Below the pieces are notes generated by a model. It did no database searches and was not told where the DNA came from. It saw nothing but the letters and a program-made list of their open reading frames with translations. Source: Paraglaciecola sp. L3A3 (GTDB lineage: Bacteria > Pseudomonadota > Gammaproteobacteria > Enterobacterales > Alteromonadaceae). From it: a stretch of DNA of 64,000 bases. The position numbers were made by a program, and so were the translations under genes. Of the stretch, positions 53,626 to 63,461 are shown in pieces. The stretch lies in the NCBI RefSeq assembly GCF_009796765.1, contig NZ_CP047023.1, forward strand, positions 4,199,501 through 4,263,500, read 5' to 3'. The first letter of the stretch is position 1. Every line of letters begins with the position of its first letter.

Positions 53626-54658
53626 AAATGTTTCATTAGATCTACTAAGAGCAATAGCAATATTAATGGTATTTACCGGTCATACGGTTCTAAGTTTTGG
53701 CTCCCCTGATCATTTATTTCCCTTGCGGTTTGGCGGAACCGGGGTTGATTTATTTTTTGTCTTATCAGGCTGGCTAATCGGTTATCAACTTTTTAAAGAA
53801 GTAAAAAATTTTGGTGGCATTGATGTTAAACGCTTTTGGATAAGACGGTGGATGCGCACACTACCTGCCTATTATGCGGTTTTAGCGCTAACTATTGCAC
53901 AACAGTATTTAACCAAAGACAATGTAGATTTTCCTATAGAACATTTATTTTTTCTTCAAAATTATCAACAAACTATAAGTTTATTCACAGTAAGTTGGTC
54001 ATTATGTGTAGAAGAACAATTTTATTTATTGATAGCACCACTTATTGTATTGCTAACAAAAACAAATAAACATAATCGTACTATTATTTTGGTTATATTA
54101 ATGCTTTTACCAACTGTATTTAGAGAATTAAACTGGTATGGGGACTTGAAAGAAACCCATGTCAGGTGGGACTGTTGTGTAATGGGCGTACTGCTAGCAA
54201 ATATATACTATAACCACCCCGAATTTTGGAAAAAGCTATTAAACGCTGCGGGTCCATTAGCATTAATAACATTATTAGTATATCTAAGTTTTTATTACTT
54301 TCGTTGGTATCCATCTGAATATATTACCGATCCAAGCAAATTAGGATTAGCCTTCATTTTTGGCTGTTGGATATTGTGGGCAAATAAAACCCATATTACC
54401 TTCAATAAATCTATTAATAGCATTATTTATTACATTTCCACACGTTCATATGCTATTTATCTACTGCATCCTGAAGCTTTAGCATTATGTAAAAAAATAA
54501 TTATTGAACAACATTTTCTTGTGTATCTAGCTATAGCTTTTTTTATATCTTGCTTCGCCTCTGAGTTTCTTTATCGCCTTCTAGAAAGGCCGATCATGAA
54601 TATGCGAGATAATTTCGAAGTATCTTCTGCACGTAACTCAACACTAATAAAAGAATAA
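53615..54658 (+). CDS. Acyltransferase 3 (OafA/YrhL-like) integral membrane protein
   Basis: A 347-residue protein with about ten helices. The N-terminal LDLLRAIAILMVFTGH carries the active-site histidine, and GGTGVDLFFVLSGWLI and SWSLCVEEQFYLL are family hallmarks, cited by landmarks. It O-acylates surface polysaccharide using acyl-CoA from the cytoplasm. It has no SGNH domain, unlike the next gene. Confidence 0.92.
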   Translation: MDNRNVSLDLLRAIAILMVFTGHTVLSFGSPDHLFPLRFGGTGVDLFFVLSGWLIGYQLFKEVKNFGGIDVKRFWIRRWMRTLPAYYAVLALTIAQQYLTKDNVDFPIEHLFFLQNYQQTISLFTVSWSLCVEEQFYLLIAPLIVLLTKTNKHNRTIILVILMLLPTVFRELNWYGDLKETHVRWDCCVMGVLLANIYYNHPEFWKKLLNAAGPLALITLLVYLSFYYFRWYPSEYITDPSKLGLAFIFGCWILWANKTHITFNKSINSIIYYISTRSYAIYLLHPEALALCKKIIIEQHFLVYLAIAFFISCFASEFLYRLLERPIMNMRDNFEVSSARNSTLIKE

Positions 54659-54664
54659 AAAATA

Positions 54665-56638
54665 ATGAGTAATTTAATTAAGTATAGGAATGATCTTGAT
54701 GGCTTAAGAGCAATTGCTATTTTACCCGTAATTCTTTTTCACCAAGGCTATAATTTTGTATCTGGAGGTTATGTTGGCGTTGATATATTTTTTGTATTGA
54801 GTGGCTACTTGATATCATTAATTATCATCAAAGAAATAAAAGAAAATTCATTTAAATTTTCCAATTTTTTCTTAAGAAGAATACGACGCCTATTGCCAAT
54901 GGCATTAACCATTTATACTTTTTGTTTATTTGTATTCTTATTTATTTACCCCAATATTTATTTTCAAAAAATATTGAATGCAATACTTGCATCAAGCTTT
55001 TTTTCCTCAAATATATTATTTTGGCAACAAGGTGGGTACTTCACAAGTCATGTATTAGAGTTAAACCCACTTCTTCATACCTGGAGTTTAAGTGTTGAGG
55101 AGCAATTCTATTTCCTATTTCCGATATTTTTATTATTACTCTTCAAAATAACATCTTCAATAAAACTACAATTATTATTGATAATTGCATTGATCTTATG
55201 CTCCATCTCATTGGCCATTATTTACGCTCCATCAGATGTATCATATGCAGCCTTTTACCTATTACCACCTCGACTATATGAACTAGGTGTAGGCTCATTA
55301 CTAGCTTTTATAATATACCAATTTCCAGATCATTCTCTTAGAAAACTAAAATACTTAAAAGAACTTGGATTGGTCTTAATTTTATACTCTGTTTTTATGT
55401 TTGATGAAAACACCTCATTCCCATCTTATAATGCGCTGGTACCTGTTTTAGGCGCAGGTTTAATTATTTTTTCAAATAGGAATATAGGTTTTGCAAATTG
55501 GATTTTAAATCAAAAGCAAATTGTTTTTATTGGTTTAATTTCATACTCGTTATATCTATGGCATTGGCCTTTGATTGTCATTCAGAATTGGATTTTTTCA
55601 ACTGAGACTGCTTTTTTTGTACCAATTTTAACTTTATTAATTTCATTCATATTTTCAATTTTGACCTACAGATACATTGAGACACCAACCAGAAATAAAA
55701 ATTTATTCTCTAATAAAAAACTATTACAAATAATTTTCAGCTTATTTTCACTACTTTTAATTACAACACTTTTGCTAAAGTACGTAGGCAACAATTATAT
55801 TGTCGACAGAGACGGAAGTATCAATCACCAATTTATCGCGGCAATTGAACCAGAACCCAATAGAGCATCATGTACGAATAAAATGAAACAACAAGGGGAG
55901 CTAGAATACTGCGAGATGAGTAGTAAAAGCCCAACTAATAAAAAGATATTTGTTTGGGGTGACAGTCACGGCAGTGCGTTAATGCCTGCTTTTGATAATT
56001 TTAATAACTCCTATGACATTAAATATTCTAATAATACAGGCTGTCCACCAATTCAAAATGTTGAGCGAAATAATGGTAGGACGAATTGTAAGGGTTACAA
56101 TGATAAAATTATTCAACACTTACTAGATAGTGACTACAACCTTGTAATTATAGTTGGAGCATTTAACAACTATTTAAACTGGGGGTTAATAAATACACTT
56201 GAAGATACTAAATCAGATGATTCTCTAACCGAACGCTTAAAAAGAAATATAAATAATTTGCACTCTCGTTTTGAAGAAAAGAGTATTAAATTCTTATTTA
56301 TCAGTCAGCCTCCAAGATTTACAAAGAGCGTTCCACTTGAATACCTTAGAGTCAAAACACTAGGATTAGATTACGAGCAACAAACAATTTCGCTCGCAGA
56401 ATACAATCATCAAACATCTGATTTCTTCTCAATTATCCCAACAAAATGGCAAAAACTGGTATTTAGACCAATTCAGTTATACTGCCCTAAAAACACCTGT
56501 ATTTCTCAAAAAGATAATCACCTTCTGTATAAAGATAGTCACCATATTACAAACGATTTCGCAAAAGAAGTTGGAGTAGAATTGGAAATATTCTTATCTA
56601 ATATTTTAGACTCTCAAAGGGATGAGCATGAAAACTAA
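54665..56638 (+). CDS. OafA-type acyltransferase fused to a periplasmic SGNH hydrolase domain
   Basis: A 657-residue protein. Residues 1-370 are the acyltransferase-3 membrane part (YRNDLDGLRAIAILPVILFH, GGYVGVDIFFVLSGYLIS, TWSLSVEEQFYFL), cited by landmarks. Residues about 385-650 form the SGNH domain, with the GDSH block at about 432-435 and the C-terminal D-x-x-H in YKDSHHIT. This two-domain layout is common for O-antigen and EPS O-acetyltransferases. It follows the previous acyltransferase gene by six bases, giving two different O-acylating enzymes in tandem. Confidence 0.92.
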   Translation: MSNLIKYRNDLDGLRAIAILPVILFHQGYNFVSGGYVGVDIFFVLSGYLISLIIIKEIKENSFKFSNFFLRRIRRLLPMALTIYTFCLFVFLFIYPNIYFQKILNAILASSFFSSNILFWQQGGYFTSHVLELNPLLHTWSLSVEEQFYFLFPIFLLLLFKITSSIKLQLLLIIALILCSISLAIIYAPSDVSYAAFYLLPPRLYELGVGSLLAFIIYQFPDHSLRKLKYLKELGLVLILYSVFMFDENTSFPSYNALVPVLGAGLIIFSNRNIGFANWILNQKQIVFIGLISYSLYLWHWPLIVIQNWIFSTETAFFVPILTLLISFIFSILTYRYIETPTRNKNLFSNKKLLQIIFSLFSLLLITTLLLKYVGNNYIVDRDGSINHQFIAAIEPEPNRASCTNKMKQQGELEYCEMSSKSPTNKKIFVWGDSHGSALMPAFDNFNNSYDIKYSNNTGCPPIQNVERNNGRTNCKGYNDKIIQHLLDSDYNLVIIVGAFNNYLNWGLINTLEDTKSDDSLTERLKRNINNLHSRFEEKSIKFLFISQPPRFTKSVPLEYLRVKTLGLDYEQQTISLAEYNHQTSDFFSIIPTKWQKLVFRPIQLYCPKNTCISQKDNHLLYKDSHHITNDFAKEVGVELEIFLSNILDSQRDEHEN

Positions 56639-57743
56639 AATTATGCACATTACCTATGATATGCGCATAGGTGGTACCGAAATGGTAATTAAAAACCTAA
56701 TTGATGGTGCTAACAAAAAACAATTTGAAATGTCAGTTTTATGTATTGAATCACCTCTTGGGCCATTTGCACAAGAGTTGCTTAGTAATGGGATAAAAAT
56801 TGAAACGCTCAAGCGCAAACCTGGTTTTGATACCTCATTAATATCAGCAATTCGCCGAACAATAAAAGCGAACAACATAGATATTATTCACTGTCATCAG
56901 TACACGCCTTGGGTTTATGGAGTTATTGCAGCTGCTTTAACCGGTACTAAAGTCATATTTACAGAGCATGGGCGTTTTTATCCAGACTCAAGTACTTGGA
57001 AGCGAAAATTAATTAATCCCATATTAAATATATTCACCCATCAGGTGACCGCAATATCTAGAGCAACAAAACAAGCATTAATTGAATATGAGAACATACC
57101 AGCGCAAGACATAGAGATCATTTATAACGGAATAGCACCTATTGAGTTTGATGAATATAAAGTAAACATATTACGTAAGAAACTAAATATTCCCGAAAAC
57201 CATACTGTACTGGGCACAGTAGCTCGTTTTGACCCTATAAAAAACCACTCCATGATGTTAAACGCATTTGCTAACATTTTAACCCAGCAACCTAATTGTA
57301 CATTACTAATTGTTGGTGACGGAGAAGAGCGTGAGAATATTGAAAAGTGCATCGAAAACTTAAACATCAAAAATAATGTAATTTTAACAGGATATGAACA
57401 AAAACCTGTGCATCATATTGCCTTAATGGATTTATTTTTATTATCATCACTAAGTGAAGGTACATCTATGACACTGCTTGAAGCTATGTCAATTGGAAAA
57501 CCTTGTGTAGTCACTGATGCAGGAGGAAACCCTGAAATTATTTTTCATAATAAAAATGGATTGGTCACATCAAATGATAATGAAGCGGAATTCTCTAAAG
57601 CAATTCAAACACTTCTTTGTTCTCCTGAATTATTAAAAATACAAGGTTCAACCGGCAAAGAGATGTTCTATAAACTTTTTGAGGAAAAAATTATGAATCA
57701 AAAGTTTAGTCTTATATATCAAAAGTTGGCTTTAAAAAGATGA
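56628..57743 (+). CDS. Family 4 glycosyltransferase, PEP-CTERM associated type
   Basis: A 371-residue GT-B enzyme. ATG 56628 is preferred since it is about seven bases after AAAGGG; another ATG at 56622 lies too close. The N-terminal signature is ITYDMRIGGTEMVIKNLID, with EHGRFYPDS in the acceptor side and VGDGEERENIE and SLSEGTSMTLLEAMSIGKP in the donor side, cited by landmarks. It resembles the sugar transferases (Stp-type) of exosortase-A loci. It overlaps the end of the preceding acyltransferase gene. Confidence 0.88.
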   Translation: MKTKIMHITYDMRIGGTEMVIKNLIDGANKKQFEMSVLCIESPLGPFAQELLSNGIKIETLKRKPGFDTSLISAIRRTIKANNIDIIHCHQYTPWVYGVIAAALTGTKVIFTEHGRFYPDSSTWKRKLINPILNIFTHQVTAISRATKQALIEYENIPAQDIEIIYNGIAPIEFDEYKVNILRKKLNIPENHTVLGTVARFDPIKNHSMMLNAFANILTQQPNCTLLIVGDGEERENIEKCIENLNIKNNVILTGYEQKPVHHIALMDLFLLSSLSEGTSMTLLEAMSIGKPCVVTDAGGNPEIIFHNKNGLVTSNDNEAEFSKAIQTLLCSPELLKIQGSTGKEMFYKLFEEKIMNQKFSLIYQKLALKR

Positions 57744-57850
57744 ATAATACTTTATTCATCAATAGTAGAATTACACACAATTTAAGGTGTGTTAATAATA
57801 CTAAAACACCACTTCTTTTAAACAATTTAAGAACAGTAAAGGAATAAGTC

Positions 57851-59257
57851 ATGTTTAAAATATTGCTTTACATGATATTTTCCATATCTTTCGTATCAAT
57901 AGTAACACTCCCGTGGCTTACGGCCGTGATATATTACGCCAATGGAATTATGCAACCTAAATACATTTGGCCATGGACATTTCCAGATTTTGCGGTTTCT
58001 AAATTTTTAGCCATTTTTTCTATTGTTGCTTTTTTAATAGCAATATCCACAAAAAAGTTAGATGCCAGTATTTATCGCAATAAACAAAATTTTGTTTTAT
58101 TAGCTATGTGGATACTTATTCATTTATCAGAAATTTTTAGCCCATACCCGGTATATTTTGCTGGTGTACGAGCAGAAATAGTACTAGACGCTTTTAACAC
58201 TATTTTCATTATGTATTTTGTAGGGTTAGGCTTATTGAGTAATGTAGAACATTATAAAAAGTCGCTGCTCTATATGGCTACCATGTTTGCTCTAATTACT
58301 GTTTATTATGTGTATTGGGCCAATAGCATGTATTTAGACAGCCGCTGGGATATGTTTACAGGTGGCAGATTAAACCCTCCTAGTGGTACTTCAATTGGCG
58401 ACCAAAATGCTTTATCAAGTTTAATCGTCATGGGCATGCCCTTTATATTATTAGGCTTTTTTTATTGCAAAAATATTTACATCAAATTAAGTTGTATTGG
58501 AGTACTGCCATTATTGTGGCATTCATTATTTCTATTTGGCTCAAGGGGAGCGATGCTAGCGATACTCTTTACTACTATGGCAATATTAAAAGTATTATCG
58601 AATAATAAAAAATCTGATGATTCAGCTACACAATTTAAATATGTTAAATCGTTCAAATTAATCATTACCTTTGGTTTTGTTGTAGCTCTTGCATATCAAG
58701 GAGGAGCGATGCTGAATCGCTCTAGTGAAACAGCGGCTCAAGCACAACAAGGTGGTGATGAGCCGCTAAATCCAAGGTTGATTTCTTGGAGCGTCGGAAA
58801 AAAACTGGTCGGAAACTTCCCATTATTAGGTGCGGGGCCACAACGCTTTCAAATGGCGTCAAACACTCTGTATCCAGGAGAGTCAGTGCATGTGGCGCAC
58901 AATACTTTTCTCAATTTTGCTGCCAATACAGGGCTGCCGGTAGGCTTATTTTTTCTATACCTATTTTGGTTACAATATAAAAATTTCAAATATTGTGTTA
59001 AAAATAATATTCAAAATTACCCTCTACTAGATTATTTAAATAAAGCATGCTCCGCTGCATTATTCGCTTATTTTATTTCAGCGTTATTTTTAGATTTGAT
59101 TATTTTCGAAGCATTTTATTTTATTTTAATGCTAAATTTAGCCAAATTATTTATTTTTAAACAACTGCTTACACACACTACAGAAAACCATAGCCATGAT
59201 ACCCAAGGTAATAAAATAAGAAATAGTAACGGCATGATAATTAAAAGTGCAAGCTAG
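57851..59257 (+). CDS. O-antigen ligase/polymerase-like protein, exosortase A-associated type
   Basis: A 468-residue membrane protein with about 12 helices. The N-terminal VIYYANGIMQPKYIWPW segment matches the exosortase-A-associated O-glycosylation ligase family. The long periplasmic loop (about 295-345) holds the usual ligase motif region: NPRLISWSVG and LLGAGPQRFQMASN, then VHVAHNTFLNFAANTGLP with the conserved HN. It could polymerise the EPS repeat or transfer it to a protein or lipid. It is separated from the upstream gene by about 107 bp, the largest gap in this part of the locus. Confidence 0.88.
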   Translation: MFKILLYMIFSISFVSIVTLPWLTAVIYYANGIMQPKYIWPWTFPDFAVSKFLAIFSIVAFLIAISTKKLDASIYRNKQNFVLLAMWILIHLSEIFSPYPVYFAGVRAEIVLDAFNTIFIMYFVGLGLLSNVEHYKKSLLYMATMFALITVYYVYWANSMYLDSRWDMFTGGRLNPPSGTSIGDQNALSSLIVMGMPFILLGFFYCKNIYIKLSCIGVLPLLWHSLFLFGSRGAMLAILFTTMAILKVLSNNKKSDDSATQFKYVKSFKLIITFGFVVALAYQGGAMLNRSSETAAQAQQGGDEPLNPRLISWSVGKKLVGNFPLLGAGPQRFQMASNTLYPGESVHVAHNTFLNFAANTGLPVGLFFLYLFWLQYKNFKYCVKNNIQNYPLLDYLNKACSAALFAYFISALFLDLIIFEAFYFILMLNLAKLFIFKQLLTHTTENHSHDTQGNKIRNSNGMIIKSAS

Positions 59258-59267
59258 AATGGACCAC

Positions 59268-60143
59268 ATGAATAATAAATTAACTTACTCAATCGTTATG
59301 TTTGCTTACAATGAAGAAAAAAATATTAAAAACTCCATTTTAAGTATTCAGCAGCAAAAATCTGCACAACTTAATAAATTCTATCTCATTGCAAACGGCT
59401 GTACTGACAATACTGCTAAAATTGCCGAACAAGTTAAGTTAAATGAAGGGTTTACTGAACTAGAAATAATAGAGCTGAGCATTGGCGATAAATGCAACGC
59501 TTGGAATCATTATATCCATAACCTAGCAGAATATGCTGACGTACATTTTTTTGTAGATGCCGATGTCAAATTTTCAGATAGATGCTTTGATCTAATGGCC
59601 GAGCATCTAACGCAGTCTCCTCAAGACACTGTGACGATAGCAGGTATGCCTTTAACAGGCAGAAATAAAGCATATTATGAAAGCTTAGTTATTGAACGCG
59701 CTTGTTTTTTTGGAAACCTTTATGGTTTAAGACACCGCTTTATAGAGCGCTTACAAAATACCAGTTTTCACCTCCCTAAAGGGTTAAACTGGATTGATTC
59801 ATTCTTGACCAAAGCAGTTAATACGGACTTAACTTTTGGTAACAAAAACCTACCAAACCGAGTAACTTACCTTGAGGGAACGGGATATTTATTTGATAAT
59901 TTATCTGTTTTTTCATGGGCTGATATAAACTTATACCTAAGCCGAATTGCCCGTTACGAGCTAGGTAAATTACAAGAGCGCTATTTAGACCAGCTTAACT
60001 TTAATGACTGGCCAGAATCAATGAAAGACATAAATTTACAACTAGATAAAAACTTCGAGCAAGAAACGATCTCATTATCATTTATCAAGAAGTTCATGGT
60101 AAAAAAACGCCTTAAAAGACTTATTTTAAAAGCGGCAAAATGA
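59268..60143 (+). CDS. Family 2 glycosyltransferase
   Basis: A protein of about 291 residues. The start is uncertain: ATG 59268 has TGGA five bases upstream, while an ATG at 59259 lies right after the previous stop. The GT-A fold shows in YSIVMFAYNEEKNIKNSILSI, ANGCTDNT, the metal motif in FFVDADVKFSD and a long C-terminal helical part, cited by landmarks. It has no obvious membrane helices. It probably adds a sugar to the lipid-linked precursor in the cytoplasm. Confidence 0.85.
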   Translation: MNNKLTYSIVMFAYNEEKNIKNSILSIQQQKSAQLNKFYLIANGCTDNTAKIAEQVKLNEGFTELEIIELSIGDKCNAWNHYIHNLAEYADVHFFVDADVKFSDRCFDLMAEHLTQSPQDTVTIAGMPLTGRNKAYYESLVIERACFFGNLYGLRHRFIERLQNTSFHLPKGLNWIDSFLTKAVNTDLTFGNKNLPNRVTYLEGTGYLFDNLSVFSWADINLYLSRIARYELGKLQERYLDQLNFNDWPESMKDINLQLDKNFEQETISLSFIKKFMVKKRLKRLILKAAK

Positions 60144-60182
60144 TGTTTACATTCCCGATTGAATCATACAAGGCAATTCACT

Positions 60183-61670
60183 TTGAGTAGTTTAAAAAAA
60201 ACACTTTCCAGTAGTTTTTTATTAAGTTTTGAAACCATATTAAGAAAATTAGTCGGACTTGTTAGTACATTAGTGTTAGCGCGCCTATTGATGCCTGAAG
60301 ATTTTGGGATCATTGCTATTGCCTTAATGACAATGGGCCTATTAGAGGCCATGAAGGAGTTTGGGGCAGGAGCGTACTTGATGCGTTCAAAAGATATTAA
60401 CAAAGATATGATCAATACTTCATGGACCATTGGATTAATATCTACTATCGTATTTGCATTAATATTAGCCGTTAGTTCCCCCTTGGTTGCTGCATATTTT
60501 GAAGACCCTCGACTCATTCCTGTTCTCTGTGTTTACGCTACAATGTGGCTTTTACGCTCTGTAGGAAATCCAGGGACTGTTTTATTAAAAAGAGAACAAA
60601 ATTATTTACCCATCGTCAAAGCGAGTATCATTAGCAAGGTCATTTCTGTGGTAATAGTTATTCCCGCTGCAATATACTTTCAAAATTACTGGGCCTTAGT
60701 AATAGCCCAATACTCTATGTCGTTAACAGGTGTTATAAGTGGTTATATAATTCACCCACATAGGCCTAGGTTATGTTTAGTTAACTTTAAAGAGCAATGG
60801 AAGTTTTCAAGTTGGTTTCTATTACAGTCTATATTGGGGTATTGCCGCTCACAGCTTGATACCTTTTTAGTTGGTTCATTTTTCGACAAGGCCGCGCTTG
60901 GCTCATACCATACAATGAAATATTTAGCATCGATGCCAACCACCTTCTTAATAGGCCCAGCTACTGAGCCATTACTTGTGCAATTAGCCAAAATTAAAGA
61001 TACAAAGGCGTACTTTTCACAGCAATATAATGTAAGTTTGATTGTGCCTTTGTGTTTAGCAATTCCAGCATGTCTATTTATTTACTATAACCATGCATTA
61101 GTGACCCACATCATATTAGGTGACAATTGGATCGAATATTCAAAATTATTTGCTATATTTTGCATTTCAATTTTTACCATTTTAGTCCAACAGCACGCGT
61201 TACGTGTACTAATTATTCACGCAAAAACCAAACAAATTTTTTACTTTGAAATATTATCTTTTATCGGTTTATATGGTTATTTACTCACCCAGAACTTTGA
61301 CGAAATCCTTGTTTTTTCTACATCAAAAATAGCAATTGAACTATTAATGGCGCTACTTGTATTTATATACGTGACAATAAGATACACCTCTGTAAATAAC
61401 TTATTACAGTGTTTTTTATGTATATTACCCGTTGCTATTTCTGCATACATAGCTTCATATACAACGCGGCATATAATATTAGACCAGGGAGAGATAATTC
61501 AATTTATTATTACTACTGCCTCATTCGGCATAATTTATTTTTTAAGCTTGATTATTCAAGTTATGATTCTGAGGAATATGAGTAGAGAGTGGGCTTATAT
61601 ATGGAATATTTGCAGAAAAGTCATAATCAAAACCTTAGAAAGCAAACCGTTTAAATCAAAAAAGATATAG
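60183..61670 (+). CDS. Oligosaccharide flippase (MOP superfamily, Wzx-like)
   Basis: A protein of about 495 residues with 12-14 helices. TTG 60183 is preferred because AAGG lies nine bases upstream; an earlier TTG at 60159 lacks a site. Landmarks are GLVSTLVLARLLMPEDFGIIAIALMTMGLLEAMKEFG near the N-terminus, typical of WzxC/RfbX-type polysaccharide translocases, cited by its LMPEDFG motif, and the PTTFLIGPATEPLL segment near 255. It flips the undecaprenyl-linked EPS repeat to the periplasm for polymerisation. Confidence 0.9.
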   Translation: MSSLKKTLSSSFLLSFETILRKLVGLVSTLVLARLLMPEDFGIIAIALMTMGLLEAMKEFGAGAYLMRSKDINKDMINTSWTIGLISTIVFALILAVSSPLVAAYFEDPRLIPVLCVYATMWLLRSVGNPGTVLLKREQNYLPIVKASIISKVISVVIVIPAAIYFQNYWALVIAQYSMSLTGVISGYIIHPHRPRLCLVNFKEQWKFSSWFLLQSILGYCRSQLDTFLVGSFFDKAALGSYHTMKYLASMPTTFLIGPATEPLLVQLAKIKDTKAYFSQQYNVSLIVPLCLAIPACLFIYYNHALVTHIILGDNWIEYSKLFAIFCISIFTILVQQHALRVLIIHAKTKQIFYFEILSFIGLYGYLLTQNFDEILVFSTSKIAIELLMALLVFIYVTIRYTSVNNLLQCFLCILPVAISAYIASYTTRHIILDQGEIIQFIITTASFGIIYFLSLIIQVMILRNMSREWAYIWNICRKVIIKTLESKPFKSKKI

Positions 61671-61681
61671 GCACACTCAAT

Positions 61682-62569
61682 ATGTTTTATTTTATTACTA
61701 CATTAAGGCACCCCAGTAATGCTAAAAACTATCAGTCAGTATTAAATTTACTAAAGAACACAATTGAATCTGTTTGTAGTCAAAAAACGCAACACAGTTA
61801 CAAATTTTTGATTGTTTGCAACGAAATACCCGACATTAAAGTCGACACAAGTAAAGTTGAGTTTCTAGCAGTCGATTTTGAGCCCCCAGGTGAAGGTGCT
61901 GGCAGTAAACTTTCTTTTGAAAGCGTACTTAAAGATAAAGGCACAAAACTAGCGGCGGGCTTAGCATGGATACATCAATATAATCCAAGTAAAGTATTTA
62001 TCATTGATGCTGATGACTGGGTTAGTCGTGACGTTGTCGAGTTTGTGAATTCTAATCCAGAAGTAGATTATTGGCATGTCGACACAGGTTATTTAGTCAA
62101 TCTTGCAGAGAAAAAGAGCACACGTAAACATGGATTATGTCGATACTGCGGTAGTACTTATATATACAACTACCATAAACTACTTAACTTAATAGGTTAT
62201 ACTGGCACATTAAACCAAATATTATCCCAAGATCAAATAATCGAAAATATAGATGGGTTCGGCTTACTTTATTTGTTAGGTGACCATAGACGTCAATTAG
62301 GTTTTTTTCATAGGCTTCAAGAGAAAATAATCCCCATCCCATTTAAAGCCATTTGTTGGATACTTGACACTGGAGAAAACCATTCAGGAAAAACAGGCGG
62401 AAGCGATGGAGTACCCATTACTGCAGCAATGTTAAATGAGTTTGGTATCAAGAGCTTTGATATACCAGATCGCAAAGCAACATTAATGGAGAAATGTAAA
62501 GAATTCATTGCCAAAACGACTTCTCGTATAGGTTGGGCCAAAACTGATAAAACAGCAGAAAAAGTGTAG
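61682..62569 (+). CDS. GT2-like glycosyltransferase
   Basis: A 295-residue protein with a GT-A-like layout: FYFITTLRHPSN at the N-terminus, then the metal-binding DADDW near 103-107 (FIIDADDWVSRD). A CRYCGSTYIYN segment near 160 gives a Cys pair that is unusual for the family. The last 60 residues are charged. The donor sugar cannot be inferred. It lies 11 bp after the flippase gene and 7 bp before the DUF707-like gene. Confidence 0.75.
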   Translation: MFYFITTLRHPSNAKNYQSVLNLLKNTIESVCSQKTQHSYKFLIVCNEIPDIKVDTSKVEFLAVDFEPPGEGAGSKLSFESVLKDKGTKLAAGLAWIHQYNPSKVFIIDADDWVSRDVVEFVNSNPEVDYWHVDTGYLVNLAEKKSTRKHGLCRYCGSTYIYNYHKLLNLIGYTGTLNQILSQDQIIENIDGFGLLYLLGDHRRQLGFFHRLQEKIIPIPFKAICWILDTGENHSGKTGGSDGVPITAAMLNEFGIKSFDIPDRKATLMEKCKEFIAKTTSRIGWAKTDKTAEKV

Positions 62570-62576
62570 GAAAACA

Positions 62577-63434
62577 ATGATTAACCTAATAAAAAAACCT
62601 CAGCAGCCTCAAAAAAAATATCTAGTCTTTACCTCTGCTGGTATCAACTCTAATTTAATGCATTGGTTAAAAGGTGAACGCAACTTTGATTTATGGGTCA
62701 GTTACTATGGCGATGAAGATAATAAATTTAAAGATAATGCCGACTATTATATTGCTAAAAAAGGTGGGAAATTCCCTAATTTCCATTATTGTTATCAAAA
62801 ATGGAATGAAATAATAAGTCATTATGATGCAGTTATGATCATGGATGATGACTTGATTTTTAGTGGTTCTGATATTAGTCAGCTTTTTAATACACAACAA
62901 GAATTAGATCTGTGGCTTTTACAACCAGCATTCGATAGAAGAGGAAAAGTCAGTTTTAGCATCACCGAAACACATGCTTTTAGCAAGTTACGTTATGTTA
63001 ATTTTGTAGAAGTCACCTGCCCACTATTTCAAAAAGGTAAATTAGCAGAATTCATGGCCATCTATGATCCAATTCTTATTGGCTGGGGCGTAGATCTTTG
63101 GTACTCCGAAATACTTTCAAAGCAAGATACCATGCATAATAAAATTGCTATTATTGATGAAATATCCTGCATAAACCCCAGAGATAAAACCAAACAAAAT
63201 CAACTACGTGAAATTGATAAACTACAAAATACAGAGACACGTCAACTAGTTTGGCAAACGATACAAGAAAAACATAACCTTGATCGAAAGTTCAAAGATA
63301 AGAAACAGAACTACACGCAAATTAACGCTAAACCAACATTGAGTAATATATTACTAGGCATAAAAATCAAACTAATTAAACTCGCTTATAACTGCTATAA
63401 AAATATTAGATCTGAAAAATGGCGGCCTTCGTAA
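62577..63434 (+). CDS. DUF707-like putative glycosyltransferase
   Basis: A 285-residue protein. The block KFPNFHYCYQKWNEI, then YDAVMIMDDDLIFSG and LWLLQPAFDRRGKVSFSITE match the DUF707 pattern, with the D-D-D acting as the likely metal motif, cited by landmarks. GWGVDLWYSEIL lies near residue 165. The C-terminal tail is basic. It is likely cytoplasmic and acts in EPS assembly. It is followed by a partial glycosyltransferase at the window edge. Confidence 0.78.
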   Translation: MINLIKKPQQPQKKYLVFTSAGINSNLMHWLKGERNFDLWVSYYGDEDNKFKDNADYYIAKKGGKFPNFHYCYQKWNEIISHYDAVMIMDDDLIFSGSDISQLFNTQQELDLWLLQPAFDRRGKVSFSITETHAFSKLRYVNFVEVTCPLFQKGKLAEFMAIYDPILIGWGVDLWYSEILSKQDTMHNKIAIIDEISCINPRDKTKQNQLREIDKLQNTETRQLVWQTIQEKHNLDRKFKDKKQNYTQINAKPTLSNILLGIKIKLIKLAYNCYKNIRSEKWRPS

Positions 63435-63461
63435 CAATACTAAAACAAGCGATTCAAACAC

